The translations under genes were made by a program, and so were the position numbers. The notes below the pieces were generated by a model that did not search any database, had not been told where the DNA came from, and saw only the letters and a program-made list of their open reading frames with translations. Source: Xenopus tropicalis (taxonomy: Eukaryota > Chordata > Amphibia > Anura > Pipidae). Taken from it: a stretch of DNA of 64,000 bases. Where the stretch lies: contig NC_030677.2 in assembly GCF_000004195.4 (NCBI RefSeq), forward strand, positions 41,169,142 to 41,233,141, given 5' to 3'. Positions 48,331 to 59,211 of the stretch are shown one piece after another (position 1 is the first letter of the stretch; every line of letters starts with the position of its first letter).

Positions 48331-51180
48331 AGTTTGTCGTAGACCCATGAATGAGGTGTTAAACTGTGTGGCTAATTCGAGAATGGGGTGCAATGACTTT
48401 TCTGAGGGGTGGGCAGTTAATTGCCCCAGCAGGGGGCAATTATCCACCCATAGACTTAACATTAAGACCAACTTTGACTGAGTCCCGCACCATTTGTCGT
48501 AGACCCATGAATGAGGTGTCAAACCGTGCGGCTTATTCGGGAGTGGGGTGCTATGACTTTTCTGAGGGGTGGGCGGTTAATTGCCCCAGCAAGGGGCAAT
48601 TATCCGCCCATAGACTTAACATTGAGACCAACTTTGACTGTGTCCCGCACCGTTTTTCGTAGACCCATGAATGAGGTGTCAAACCGTGCAGCTTATTCGG
48701 GAATGGGGTGCTATGCCTTTTCTGAGGGGTGGGCGGTTAATTGCCCCAGCAGGGGGCAATTAACCACCGTTTGTCGTAGACCCATGAATGAGGTGTCAAA
48801 CTGTGCGGCTGCTTCGGTAATGGGGTGCTATGACTTTTCTAGGGGGTGGGCGGTTAATTGCCCCAGCAGGGGGCAATTAACCGCCGTTTGTCGTAGACCC
48901 ATGAATGAGGTGTCAAACTGTGTGGCTTATTCGAGAATAGGGTGCTATGACTTTTCTGAGGGGTGGGAGGTTAATTGCCCCAGCAGGGGGCAATTAACCA
49001 CCGTTTGTCATATACCCATGAATGAGGTGTCAAACTGTGCGGCTTATTCGGGAATGGGGTGCTATGCCTCTTTTGAGGGGAGGGCGGTTAATTGCCCCAG
49101 CAGGGGGCAATTAACCACCGTTTGTTGTAGACCCATGAATGAGGTGTCAAACCGTGCGGCTTATTCGGGAATAGGGTGCTATGACTTTTGTGAGGGGTGG
49201 GCGGTTAATTGCCCCAGCAGGGGGCAATTATCTGCCCATAGACTTAACATTGAGACCAACTTTGACTGAGTCCCGCACCGTTTTTTGTAGACCCATGAAT
49301 GAGGTGTCAAACCGTGCAGCTTATTTGGGAATGGGGTGCTATGCCTTTTCTGAGGGGTGGGCGGTTAATTGCCCCAGCAGGGGGCAATTAACCACCGTTT
49401 GTCGTAGACCCATGAATGAGGTGTCAAACTGTGCGGCTGCTTCGGTAATGGGGTGCTATGACTTTTCTAGGGGGTGGGCGGTTAATTGCCCCAGCAGGGG
49501 GCAATTAACCGCTGTTTGTCGTAGACCCATGAATGAGGTGTCAAACTGTGCGGCTTATTCAAGAATAGGGTGCTATGACTTTTCTGAGGGGTGGGAGGTT
49601 AATTGCCCCAGCAGGGGGCAATTAACCACCATTTGTCATATACCCATGAATGAGGTGTCAAACTGTGCGGCTTATTCGGGAATGGGGGGCTATGCCTCTT
49701 TTGAGGGGTGGGTGGTTAATTGCCCCAGCAGGGGGCAATTAACCACCGTTTGTTGTAGACCCATGAATGAGGTGTCAAACCGTGTGGCTTATTCGGGAAT
49801 AGGGTGCTATGACTTTTGTGAGGGGTGTCAGTTAATTGCCCCAGCAGGGGGCAATTAACCACCGTTTGTCGTAGACCCATGAATGAGGTGTCAAACCGTG
49901 CAGCTTATTCGGGAATGGGGTGCTATGCCTTTTCTGAGGGGTGGGCGGTTAATTGCCCCAGCAGGGGGCAATTAACCACCGTTTGTCGTAGACCCATGAA
50001 TGAGGTGTCAAACTGTGCGGCTGCTTCGGTAATGGGGTGCTATGACTTTTCTAGGGGGTGGGCGGTTAATTGCCCCAGCAGGGGGCAATTAACCGCCGTT
50101 TGTCGCAGACCCATGAATGAGGTGTCAAACTGTGTGGCTTATTCGAGAATAGGGTGCTATGACTTTTCTGAGGGGTGGGAGGTTAATTGCCCCAGCAGGG
50201 GGCAATTAACCACCGTTTGTCATATACCCATGAATGAGGTGTCAAACTGTGCGGCTTATTCGGGAATGGGGTGCTATGCCTCTTTTGAGGGGAGGGCGGT
50301 TAATTGCCCCAGCAGGGGGCAATTAACCACCGTTTGTTGTAGACCCATGAATGAGGTGTCAAACCGTGCGGCTTATTCGGGAATAGGGTGCTATGACTTT
50401 TGTGAGGGGTGGGCGGTTAATTGCCCCAGCAGGGGGCAATTATCTGCCCATAGACTTAACATTGAGACCAACTTTGACTGAGTCCCGCACCGTTTTTTGT
50501 AGACTCATGAATGAGGTGTCAAACCGTGCAGCTTATTTGGGAATGGGGTGCTATGCCTTTTCTGAGGGGTGGGCGGTTAATTGCCCCAGCAGGGGGCAAT
50601 TAACCACCGTTTGTCGTAGACCCATGAATGAGGTGTCAAACTGTGCGGCTGCTTCGGTAATGGGGTGCTATGACTTTTCTAGGGGGTGGGCGGTTAATTG
50701 CCCCAGCAGGGGGCAATTAACCGCTGTTTGTCGTAGACCCATGAATGAGGTGTCAAACTGTGCGGCTTATTCAAGAATAGGGTGCTATGACTTTTCTGAG
50801 GGGTGGGAGGTTAATTGCCCCAGCAGGGGGCAATTAACCACCATTTGTCATATACCCATGAATGAGGTGTCAAACTGTGCGGCTTATTCGGGAATGGGGG
50901 GCTATGCCTCTTTTGAGGGGTGGGTGGTTAATTGCCCCAGCAGGGGGCAATTAACCACCGTTTGTTGTAGACCCATGAATGAGGTGTCAAACCGTGTGGC
51001 TTATTCGGGAATAGGGTGCTATGACTTTTGTGAGGGGTGTCAGTTAATTGCCCCAGCAGGGGGCAATTAACCACCGTTTGTCGTAGACCCATGAATGAGG
51101 TGTCAAACCGTGCAACTTTTTCGGGAATGGGGTGCTATGACTTTTCTGAGGGGTGGGCGGTTAATTGCCCCAGCAGGGGC
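48331..51180 (+). repeat. 117/160-bp satellite with 1212-bp higher-order repeat, left arm
   Basis: Monomers start at tttgtcgtagacccatgaat. Spacing is 160, 160, then 117 bp repeatedly. Long monomers carry 43 extra bases (around cccatagacttaacattgag). Nine short monomers (one of 116 bp) plus one long one make a 1212-bp unit: ttgtaga at 49125 recurs at 50337. Each monomer contains the inverted repeat ttaattgcccc/ggggcaattaa around agcag. Because 117 is a multiple of three, one frame stays open over many monomers; the resulting 218-252-codon frames have no sign of being genes. Confidence 0.9.
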
Positions 51181-51255
51181 ACGAGTTTTGCACCACTCAC
51201 ATTTTCTTCAGGAAATGTACCTATCTAGTTATTATTATTGCCGTGGCAAAACTCG
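51181..51255. repeat. apex of the palindrome
   Basis: The left satellite ends in ggggcacgagttttgc, which is followed by about 55 unpaired bases and then gcaaaactcgtgcccc, where the mirrored satellite starts. The unpaired loop (cattttcttcaggaaatgta, then tagttattattatt) is itself present inverted at about 51709-51757. Confidence 0.85.
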
Positions 51256-51417
51256 TGCCCCTGCTGGGGCAATTAACCGCCCACCCCTCAGAAAAGTCAT
51301 AGCACCCCATTCCCGAAAAAGTCGCACGGTTTTGAAACCTCATTCATGGGTCTACGACAAACGGTGCGGGACTCAAAGTCCCGTCAAAGTTGGTATCAAT
51401 GTTAAGTCTATGGGCGG
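51256..51417 (-). repeat. single inverted 160-type satellite monomer
   Basis: One long-type monomer on the minus strand, with a small internal duplication (gactcaaagtcccgtcaaag), separated from the main right array by unique sequence and a LINE tail. Confidence 0.85.
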
Positions 51418-51547
51418 TTTGACAATAAGTGCCCAGCTGGTATATAATACAGGAGATATCCTCTGAGCGCTGTTACCCCCTGCTGGTATATGTGCCACAC
51501 CTCTCACAACTCTGGTCATGCCCATTCCCACACCTTGTGTCTCAACC

Positions 51548-51716
51548 CTTTCTCCTTGTAGACTGTAAGCTCTTTTGGGCAGAACCCTCTTCACCTCTTG
51601 TATCGGTTATTGATTGCTTTATTTGTTACTCTGTATGTCCAATGTATGAAACCCACTTATTGTACAGCGCTGCGGGATATGTTGGCGCTTTATAAATAAA
51701 TGTTAATAATAATAAT
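51548..51716 (+). mobile_element. L2/CR1-like LINE (or derived SINE) 3' tail
   Basis: Contains gactgtaagctcttttgggc, gtacagcgctgcgggatatg and ttggcgctttataaataa with a taataataataa tail, the 3' end shared by many frog L2-like copies. It sits near the centre of the palindrome with no counterpart in the left arm. Confidence 0.7.
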
Positions 51717-51776
51717 AACTAGAGAGGTACATTTCCTGAAGAAAATGTGAGTGGTGCTTGCCGTGGCAAAACTCGT

Positions 51777-52758
51777 GCCCCTGCTGGGGCAATTAACCGC
51801 CCAGCCCTCAGAAAAGTCATAGCACCTCATTCCCGAAAAAGCCACACGGTTTGAAACCTCATTCATGGGTCTACGACAAACGGTGCGGGACTCAGTCAAA
51901 GTTGGTCTCAATGTTAAGTCTATGGGCGGATAATTGCCCCCTGCTGGGGCAATTAACTGCCCACCCCTCAAAAGAGGCATAGCACCCTATTCCCGAATAA
52001 GCCGCACAGTTTGACACCTCATTCATGGGTCTACGATAAACGGTGGTTAATTGCCCCCTGCTGGGGCAATTAACTGCCCACCCCTCACAAAAGTCATAGC
52101 ACCCCATTCCCAAATAAGCCACACAGTTTGACACCTCATTCATGGGTCTACGACAAACGGTGGTTAATTGCCCCCTGTGGGGGCAATTAACCGCCCACCC
52201 CTCAGAAAAGGCATAGCACCCCATTCCCAAATAAGCTGCACGGTTTGACACCTCATTCATGGGTCTACGAAAAACGGTGCGGGACTCAGTCAAAGTTGGT
52301 CTCAATGTTAAGTCTATGGGCGGATAATTGCCCCCTGCTGGGGCAATTAACCGCCCACCCCTCACAAAAGTCATAGCACCCTATTCCCGAATAAGCCGCA
52401 CGGTTTGACACCTCATTCATGGGTCTACAACAAACGGTGCGGGACTCAGTCAAAGTTGGTCTCAATGTTAAGTCTATGGGCGGATAATTGCCCCCTGCTG
52501 GGGCAATTAACCGCCCACCCCTCAGAAAAGTCATAGCACCCCACTCCCGAATAAGCCGCACGGTTTGACACCTCATTCATGGGTCTACGACAAATGGTGC
52601 GGGACTCAGTCAAAGTTGGTCTTAATGTTAAGTCTATGGGCGGATAATTGCCCCCTGCTGGGGCAATTAACTGCCCACCCCTCAGAAAAGTCATTGCACC
52701 CCATTCTCGAATTAGCCACACAGATTAACACCTCATTCATGGGTCTACGACAAACTAG
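51777..52758 (-). repeat. satellite array, right arm, inner block
   Basis: Inverted 117/160-bp monomers mirroring the left array, but with a higher share of 160-bp monomers and no clear 1212-bp unit. It ends where the array-flanking sequence aaaatccccatcataagtca begins. Confidence 0.88.
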
Positions 52759-52798
52759 TTATTTGCCAAAATCCCCATCATAAGTCAGTGGGACAAAT

Positions 52799-52916
52799 TT
52801 ATTGTACAGTGCTGCGGGATATGTTGGCGCTTTATAAATAAATGTTAATAATAATAATAACTAGAGAGGTACATTTCCTGAAGAAAATGTGAGTGGTGCT
52901 TGCCGTGGCAAAACTC
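52799..52916 (+). repeat. duplicated LINE-tail and spacer fragment
   Basis: Repeats the sequence of about 51658-51776 (attgtacagtgctgcgggat, ttataaataaatg, tagagaggtacatttcctga) at an offset of 1141 bp, joined directly to ataagtcagtgggacaaattt. The duplication continues into the satellite to at least 53208, matching 52066. Confidence 0.85.
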
Positions 52917-54395
52917 GTGCCCCTGCTGGGGCAATTAACCGCCCAGCCCTCAGAAAAGTCATAGCACCTCATTCCCGAAAAAGCCACACGGTTTGAAACC
53001 TCATTCATGGGTCTACGACAAACGGTGCGGGACTCAGTCAAAGTTGGTCTCAATGTTAAGTCTATGGGCGGATAATTGCCCCCTGCTGGGGCAATTAACT
53101 GCCCACCCCTCAAAAGAGGCATAGCACCCTATTCCCGAATAAGCCGCACAGTTTGACACCTCATTCATGGGTCTACGATAAACGGTGGTTAATTGCCCCC
53201 TGCTGGGGCAATTAACCGCCCTCCCCTCAAAAGAGGCATAGCACCCCATTCCCGAATAAGCCGCACAGTTTGACACCTCATTCATGGGTATATGACAAAC
53301 GGTGGTTAATTGCCCCCTGCTGGGGCAATTAACCTCCCACCCCTCAGAAAAGTCATAGCACCCTATTCCCGAGTAAGCCGCACAGTTTGACACCTCATTC
53401 ATGGGTCTACGACAAACGGTGGTTAATTGCCCCCTGCTGGGGCAATTAACCGCCCACCCCTCAAAAGAGGCATAGCACCCCATTCCCGAATAAGCCGCAC
53501 AGTTTGACACCTCATTCATGGGTATATGACAAACGGTGGTTAATTGCCCCCTGCTGGGGCAATTAACCTCCCACCCCTCAGAAAAGTCATAGCACCCTAT
53601 TCCCGAATAAGCCGCGCAGTTTGACACCTCATTCATGGGTCTACGACAAACGGTGGTTAATTGCCCCCTGCTGGGGCAATTAACCGCCCACCCCTCAAAA
53701 GAGGCATAGCACCCCATTCCCGAATAAGCCGCACAGTTTGACACCTCATTCATGGGTATATGACAAACGGTGGTTAATTGCCCCCTACTGGGGCAATTAA
53801 CCTCCCACCCCTCAGAAAAGTCATAGCACCCTATTCCCGAATAAGCCGCACAGTTTGACACCTCATTCGTGGGTCTACGACAAACGGTGGTTAATTGCCC
53901 CCTGCTGGGGCAATTAACCCCCCACCCCTCAGAAAAGTCATAGCACCCTATTCTCGAATAAGCCGCACAGTTTGACACCTCATTCATGGGTCTACGACAA
54001 AAGGTGGTTAATTGCCCCCTGCTGGGGCAATTAACCGCCCACCCCCTAGAAAAGTCATAGCACCCCATTCCCGAATAAGCCGCACAGTTTGACACCTCAT
54101 TCATGGGTATATGACAAACGGTGGTTAATTGCCCCCTGCTGGGGCAATTAACCTCCCACCCCTCAGAAAAGGCATAGCACCCCATTCCCGAATAAGCTGC
54201 ACGGTTTGACACCTCATTCATGGGTCTACGAAAAACGGTGCGGGACTCAGTCAAAGTTGGTCTTAATGTTAAGTCTATGGGCGGATAATTGCCCCCTGCT
54301 GGGGCAATTAACTGCCCACCCCTCAGAAAAGTCATTGCACCCCATTCTCGAATTAGCCGCACAGTTTAACACCTCATTCATGGGTCTACGACAAA
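52917..54395 (-). repeat. satellite array, right arm, outer block
   Basis: Inverted monomers, mostly 117 bp, giving a 442-codon open minus-strand frame only because the period is a multiple of three. Its outer end matches the outer end of the left array (agtttgtcgtag at 48331), followed by the shared spacer. Confidence 0.9.
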
Positions 54396-54673
54396 CTAGT
54401 TATTTGCCAAAATCCCCATCATAAGTCAGTGGGGCAAATTTGGGGACCTCTCTTGCCCCGGGGGTAAAACTTATACCCTTGTATTCATTTCCCCCCAGAG
54501 AATGTTGATAAATGGAGGATTCATTCCCCCCTACTATAACAGCCCCCCTAGTTATATAGGGCTTGGGGCAAGCAGCAGGCTCTAACCCTGAGTGTTTCAG
54601 TCAGTCGGTTAGGATATACCAACCGCCAATATGCAGAAGACAAGATTACGAAGAGACATGTTACAAGTGGGAG

Positions 54674-54802
54674 GAGGAAGGATAGCGAAGTGGTAGAGCG
54701 CACGCCCTTACATCGCCAGGTGTGGGGTTCGATTCCTGCCCCGTTGGCTTTGGAGTTCGATTCCTACCCCGTAAGGTTTGGAGTTCGAGTCCCGCCCTGG
54801 CA
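54674..54802 (+). repeat. tRNA-like segment with three B-box motifs, right arm
   Basis: An A-box-like tagcgaagtgg (54683-54693) is followed 33 bp later by GGTTCGATTCC (54726-54736), an ideal RNA polymerase III B box. Two further copies, AGTTCGATTCC (54754-54764) and AGTTCGAGTCC (54782-54792), follow at 28-bp steps. The acceptor arm (ggaagga) does not pair and the T stem is imperfect, so this is not a working tRNA. It looks like a tRNA-derived head (SINE-like) whose T-arm region was triplicated. Confidence 0.7.
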
Positions 54803-54999
54803 GCTGAGCTTCCTTGGGTCTCAAAGCTGATGCCCTAGGTAGGGCATGTATCAGAAATGGTATCAGCATTGAGCCCCATTGATAGAGGCAGACGCACCAA
54901 GGGAATTGAACTATGAAGGACCATTGATGGCCACAGGCGCGTCCTGGCCTCCTCCTTTTTGTATTTTCAAGGGCAGCTCATGATTTATGATGCCAGCTA

Positions 55000-57502
55000 T
55001 TAACCCTTTTACTGCCAGCTGTTTTGGTCAAAGCGGAACTTGTATTGCCAGACAGTTTTTGAACATTTTGCACTGTTTCACTTTAGGGGCCTTTCCTCGG
55101 GGGGACTTTTAGTTTACCCAGGAAAACAATATATTGTTTTTTTCAGAACAACCTAAGCTTTCAAAATATGGTAGAATTTTTGTGTAATTCCAATTCTGTA
55201 ACAAGATATAGGCTTCTAATTGTCTAAAAATGCAAAAAAAATCTAATTTTCCATAATATAAACACACATACTAGAAACAAAAATTATTTTATGCACGAAT
55301 ATACAACTGATTTGGAAAGTCCCATGTCTCCTGAACGTGCCAATACCAAATATATATAGTTTTATGGAGATTTCTCAAAAACTCCCAGCAGTACATTACC
55401 CAATTTCCAAAGCACTGCTCCAGAAAGCGGCATACCTTAGATTTCAAGGACAAAATTTCCACTAACAGAAGGTTTATCCCAGAAAATTGTACATTTTTGG
55501 AAAGAACAGATTCTGGGGAATTCAGAATAGGCAGAACTGTCTGTCTACTCCAAACTATCAAGTCGCAATGCTTTCCTAAAGTTATTGGTTTTTATCAAAA
55601 TTTGTGATTTTTTTAAAAAATTGTTTCAAAACTTCCAGTCTATAGTATCTTATCTCCTACAGGTCATAAAGCAACCAAATAAAACACCCTAAATATGAAC
55701 GCCAGGTGTCCACTGAACAGTTTGATGCCCAATATGTATAGGTTTAGCTAAGTATGTGGCATGTAGGGGCCCCAATGGGAACATACCCCCATATGATGTA
55801 TCATTTCAGCTCCTGCAAAATCAACACATTTACATCCTTTATGTGGGATAATGCTACAAAAAAAGTACGCTCACCCCAGAAAGCCATATATTTTTGGAAA
55901 GTACACATCCCCCCGAATCTATAATGGGTAAACATTTCTTTTTGCTCCAAAGTACCAAGCTGTAAAGCTTTCCTAAGTTTGCAGATTTATATGACATTTA
56001 GAAAATCGCATAAAAATGTTGCAATTTGCCGCATTTATCTCTCACAATTTCTTGATAAAGATCAGATAAAGGCAAATCACCCCAAATAGGAACACCAGAG
56101 GCCTATTGAACAGTTTGATGCCCAATATGCATAGATATACCAAAGTCTGCGGTATGTACTGACCCCGAAATGAAAATAGCGCATAAGGATTTCTCGCTTA
56201 CCAGCTCAGCTTTTGCACACAGAGCCCCCTGTCAGTGTATTATGTGCCGAAACTTCCCCTAACTATATACAGACCCCCACAAAACCATATATTTTTGGAA
56301 AGTACACATTCTGACAAATCCAACAAGGGTAAAGAGTCCTTTCTACACCAAAGTACCAATCTGCAAAGCTTTCCTAAAGTTATTGGTTTTTATGACATTT
56401 CAGAAAATCACCTAAAAATGTTGCAATTTGCCGCATTTATCTCACACAATTTCTTGCGTACAAAGGCAAGTCACCCCAAATAGGAACACCAGAGGCCTAC
56501 TGAACAGTTTGATGCCCAATATGCATAGATATACCAAAGTCTGCGGTGTGTACTGACCCCAAAATGAAAATAGCGCATAAGGATTTCTCGCCTGCCAACT
56601 CAGCTTTTGCACACAGAGCCCCCTGTCAGCGTATTATGTGCAGTATCCCCCCCTAACTATACAAAGAGCCCCAGGAAATCATATATTTTTGGAAAGTACA
56701 CATTCTGATGAATTCAAAATAGGCAAAGTTATTTTTGTACACCAAAGTTACACCTGGCAAAGCTACGCTAAAAACAGATTAGGAACACTTATACAGGGAT
56801 AAAATGCGATAAAACCACAAAAATTGTGCAAATCAGTGAAACAACAAAATAAGTCACATGACAGTGTAACTAGTGGTCAGAATATCTGATCCAATAGTCA
56901 CGCTGTCAAAATAAACAGTTTTTGGGTAAAAGAAACTAAAAACAAAGTGGCAAAATGAAAAAAAAACAAAACAAAACAAAAACCAAAGTGTTTGTGTATA
57001 CATGTGTGTACATGTGTAAAAGTTTTGTTATAGTGTGTAAGTGTGTATATGAGTGTAAATAAGTGTATAAAAGTGTGAAAAATGAAAAAAAAAACTGCTA
57101 AAATGTGTGCTGTAAGTGTGTGTAAATGTATGTAAGTGTGTATAAATGTATGTAAGTGTGTGTGTAAATGAAAAAAAAAAAAAAGTTCTTACCTGTCCTG
57201 AAGACCCGATCGCCTCCTCTTCAGTGGGCCGGCCAGCAGGGGGGAAGGAGGAAGCAGGAAGCAGCAGACGCGATGCGATGGCGTCTGCTGCTTCCTGGAG
57301 GGTCCTGCGAGCGAACGTCTTGCAGGACCCTCATGACAGCCCCCCTGGCACGTTGCCCAGGGGGGCTGTCATGGATAGAAGCTCTCTGCAGCGGCGGCAT
57401 GGCTGCGCTTAAATGCCAACGACGTATGGGACACGTCGTTGGCATTTAAGCCCTTTTACTGCCACGACGTATGCCATACGTCGTTGGCAGTAAAAGAGTT
57501 AA
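55000..57502 (-). mobile_element. piggyBac-type (Uribo-like) non-autonomous element, right arm
   Basis: Inverted partner of the 45269-47728 element, 43 bp longer because it keeps an extra subterminal palindrome (aacgacgtatgggacacgtcgtt) and a cggcggcatggctgcg stretch that the left copy lacks. Ends are TTAACCCTTTTACTGCCA and TTAACTCTTTTACTGCCA (inverted). It keeps the triple hairpin block (about 57260-57380) and the four ~400-bp internal units. It shares no intact coding frame. Confidence 0.75.
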
Positions 57503-57939
57503 AACACTAGTGCACTTGGTGTGTCTGATGCTGCCATTCCAACCATGGAAAATGGGGGTGTTTTGTAATGTGGGTGTGGTCAGAGGGGCGTGGTCAAAAA
57601 ATATCGCATCACTTAGCGCGGCATATACTTTTGTCCCTCTTTTTAATTTTTAAATGTTGGGAGGTATGGTGTGGTGCAGTGTTGGGTGTCAGTGTTGCCT
57701 ACAGGGCGTAAGAAACTCACTGGGTTCAGTACAGATAGGTTGTCCCAAGTTGTGGAAAGATATATTTCTTAACTATTGATAATGTCTGCTTTATTTATCA
57801 TTTATACTTGTCCAAAGCTGCTGTCACTGCCTGTGGCCCTAACCTTAATAACTATAAATGAAAAACATGGCTGTAATAATCTCTTATGTATTAAAAGGGA
57901 TATTGGAGGCATTCTGTGATAAAGGTACAAAGCTGCAGG

Positions 57940-58185
57940 CCTCGTATATTATAAGGGATAATGTACCCCCTACTGTAAATGATAAGCATATTAGCAGTCA
58001 CTGAGGGGCTCTGTGACCATATAAAGGCACAAGGCTGCAGGCAGAGTTATACAGGAACTCTGAGTATCACTCATGTATGCTAAGGGATAATGTACCCCCT
58101 ACTGTAAATGATAAGGATTTTAGAAGTCACTGAGGGGTTCTGTGCCCATATAAAGCACAAGGCTGCAGGCTGAGTTATACAAATG
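57940..58185 (-). repeat. ~129-bp tandem array, right arm (about two units)
   Basis: Two inverted units (aatgtaccccctactgtaaa, ggctgcaggc(a/t)gagttatac). The partner array in the left arm has five, so copy number changed after the inverted duplication. Confidence 0.85.
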
Positions 58186-58234
58186 GCCCTCTCTCAAAAC
58201 CATCCTAACCACAAAAAAAACCCAATATAAAATA

Positions 58235-58723
58235 CAGGTACTATTTTATTATTACAGAGAAAAGGGAATCATTTAACCATGAAATAAACCCAATAGGGCT
58301 GTTCTGCCCCCAATAAGGGGTAATTATATCTTAGTTGGGATCAAGTACAGGTACTGTTTTATTATTACAGAGAAAACTGGAATCATTTAACCATGAAATA
58401 AACCCAATAGGGCTGTTCTGCCCCCAATAAGGGGTAATTATATCTTAGTTGGGATCAAGTACAGGTACTGTTTTATTATTACAGAGAAAAGGGAATCATT
58501 TAACCATTAAATAAACCCAATAGGGCTGTTCTGCCCCCAATAAGGGGTAATTATACCTTAGTTGGGATCAAGTACAGGTACTGTTTTATTATTACAGAGA
58601 AAAGGGAATCATTTAACCATTAAATAAACCCAATAGGGCTGTTCTGCCCCCAATAAGGGGTAATTATATCTTAGTTGGGATCAAGTACAGGTACTGTTTT
58701 ATTATCACAGAGAAAAGGGAACT
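58235..58723 (-). repeat. 113-bp tandem array, right arm
   Basis: About four units containing attattacagagaaaagg, aaacccaatagggctgttc and ttagttgggatcaagtacag. Unlike the left arm the two-variant alternation is not evident, so the arrays have homogenised separately. Confidence 0.88.
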
Positions 58724-59211
58724 TATTTATTGTCTGGGCCCATTCTTTGCAGGGATCTGGGAACTCTAATAGTTAAATGATTGAGGAAAACAAAATTGCA
58801 TAATGTGAAAAGAGGAGGGAAAAATGCCAAACTACAGTATTAAAAATATATGATTATGCGCCTGATATACGTTGTACCAACTGGATTTGCCCAGAAACAG
58901 CCCAGTGTGTAATTACCCACATGAGAGACTAGTGCTCTATTTGCTTTTACCAGGGGGTAATCTTAATCTCTTAGCACTTCCCACATTCCAGAAAAAAGAT
59001 AAGGCTGGAGAAGTCTGGTGTCAAAATGGACCCCCTACTGTGCACGTTCACGTTACTTTCCAGGCACCACCTGCTGTCTAAAAACAGAATAACAGCCTAA
59101 GAAGGCTTTTTTTCCCCCCGGACACAGCAGGGAGATGGCACGAGATAACACAACAGGATAGCCTGTGTTATCTTGTAACTAGTTAAGTTTTGGGAAAACC
59201 TGCGCTTCATC
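58724..59211 (-). repeat. right terminal segment of the palindrome
   Basis: Mirror of 43176-43663, with small indels (for example in the poly-T/C run near 59107). The homology ends at gcgcttcatc. A short related phrase, gttatcttgtaact, occurs at 59168 inside the arm and again at 59257 just outside it. Confidence 0.8.

Larger units (their letters stand above)
43176..59211. repeat. ~16-kb imperfect palindrome (giant inverted repeat)
   Basis: The left end begins gatgaagcgcaggttttccc and the right end is its reverse complement ending at 59211. The order of blocks is mirrored: unique end segment, 113-bp array, ~129-bp array, spacer, piggyBac-type element, tRNA-like segment, spacer, 117-bp satellite. 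The centre is near 51200. The arms differ: five copies of the 129-bp repeat on the left against about two on the right, a piggyBac element of 2460 against 2503 bp, and many substitutions. No clear target duplication flanks the ends. The whole structure lies inside a large intron of the minus-strand gene. Confidence 0.9.

Noticed and set aside
48331..51180. Regular repeats as a CRISPR array
   Set aside because: There are no unique spacers; whole monomers repeat, and the context is vertebrate.
48511..54362. Open frames of 218-442 codons as genes
   Set aside because: They are translations of the satellite; the period is a multiple of three and both arms yield them on opposite strands.
54674..54802. 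Functional tRNA gene
   Set aside because: The acceptor arm does not pair, the T stem is imperfect and no sound anticodon arm forms, despite good internal promoter boxes.
43176..59211. Palindrome as an assembly fold-back artefact
   Set aside because: The arms differ in copy number, indels and many bases, which an artefact would not produce; long-read confirmation is still desirable.
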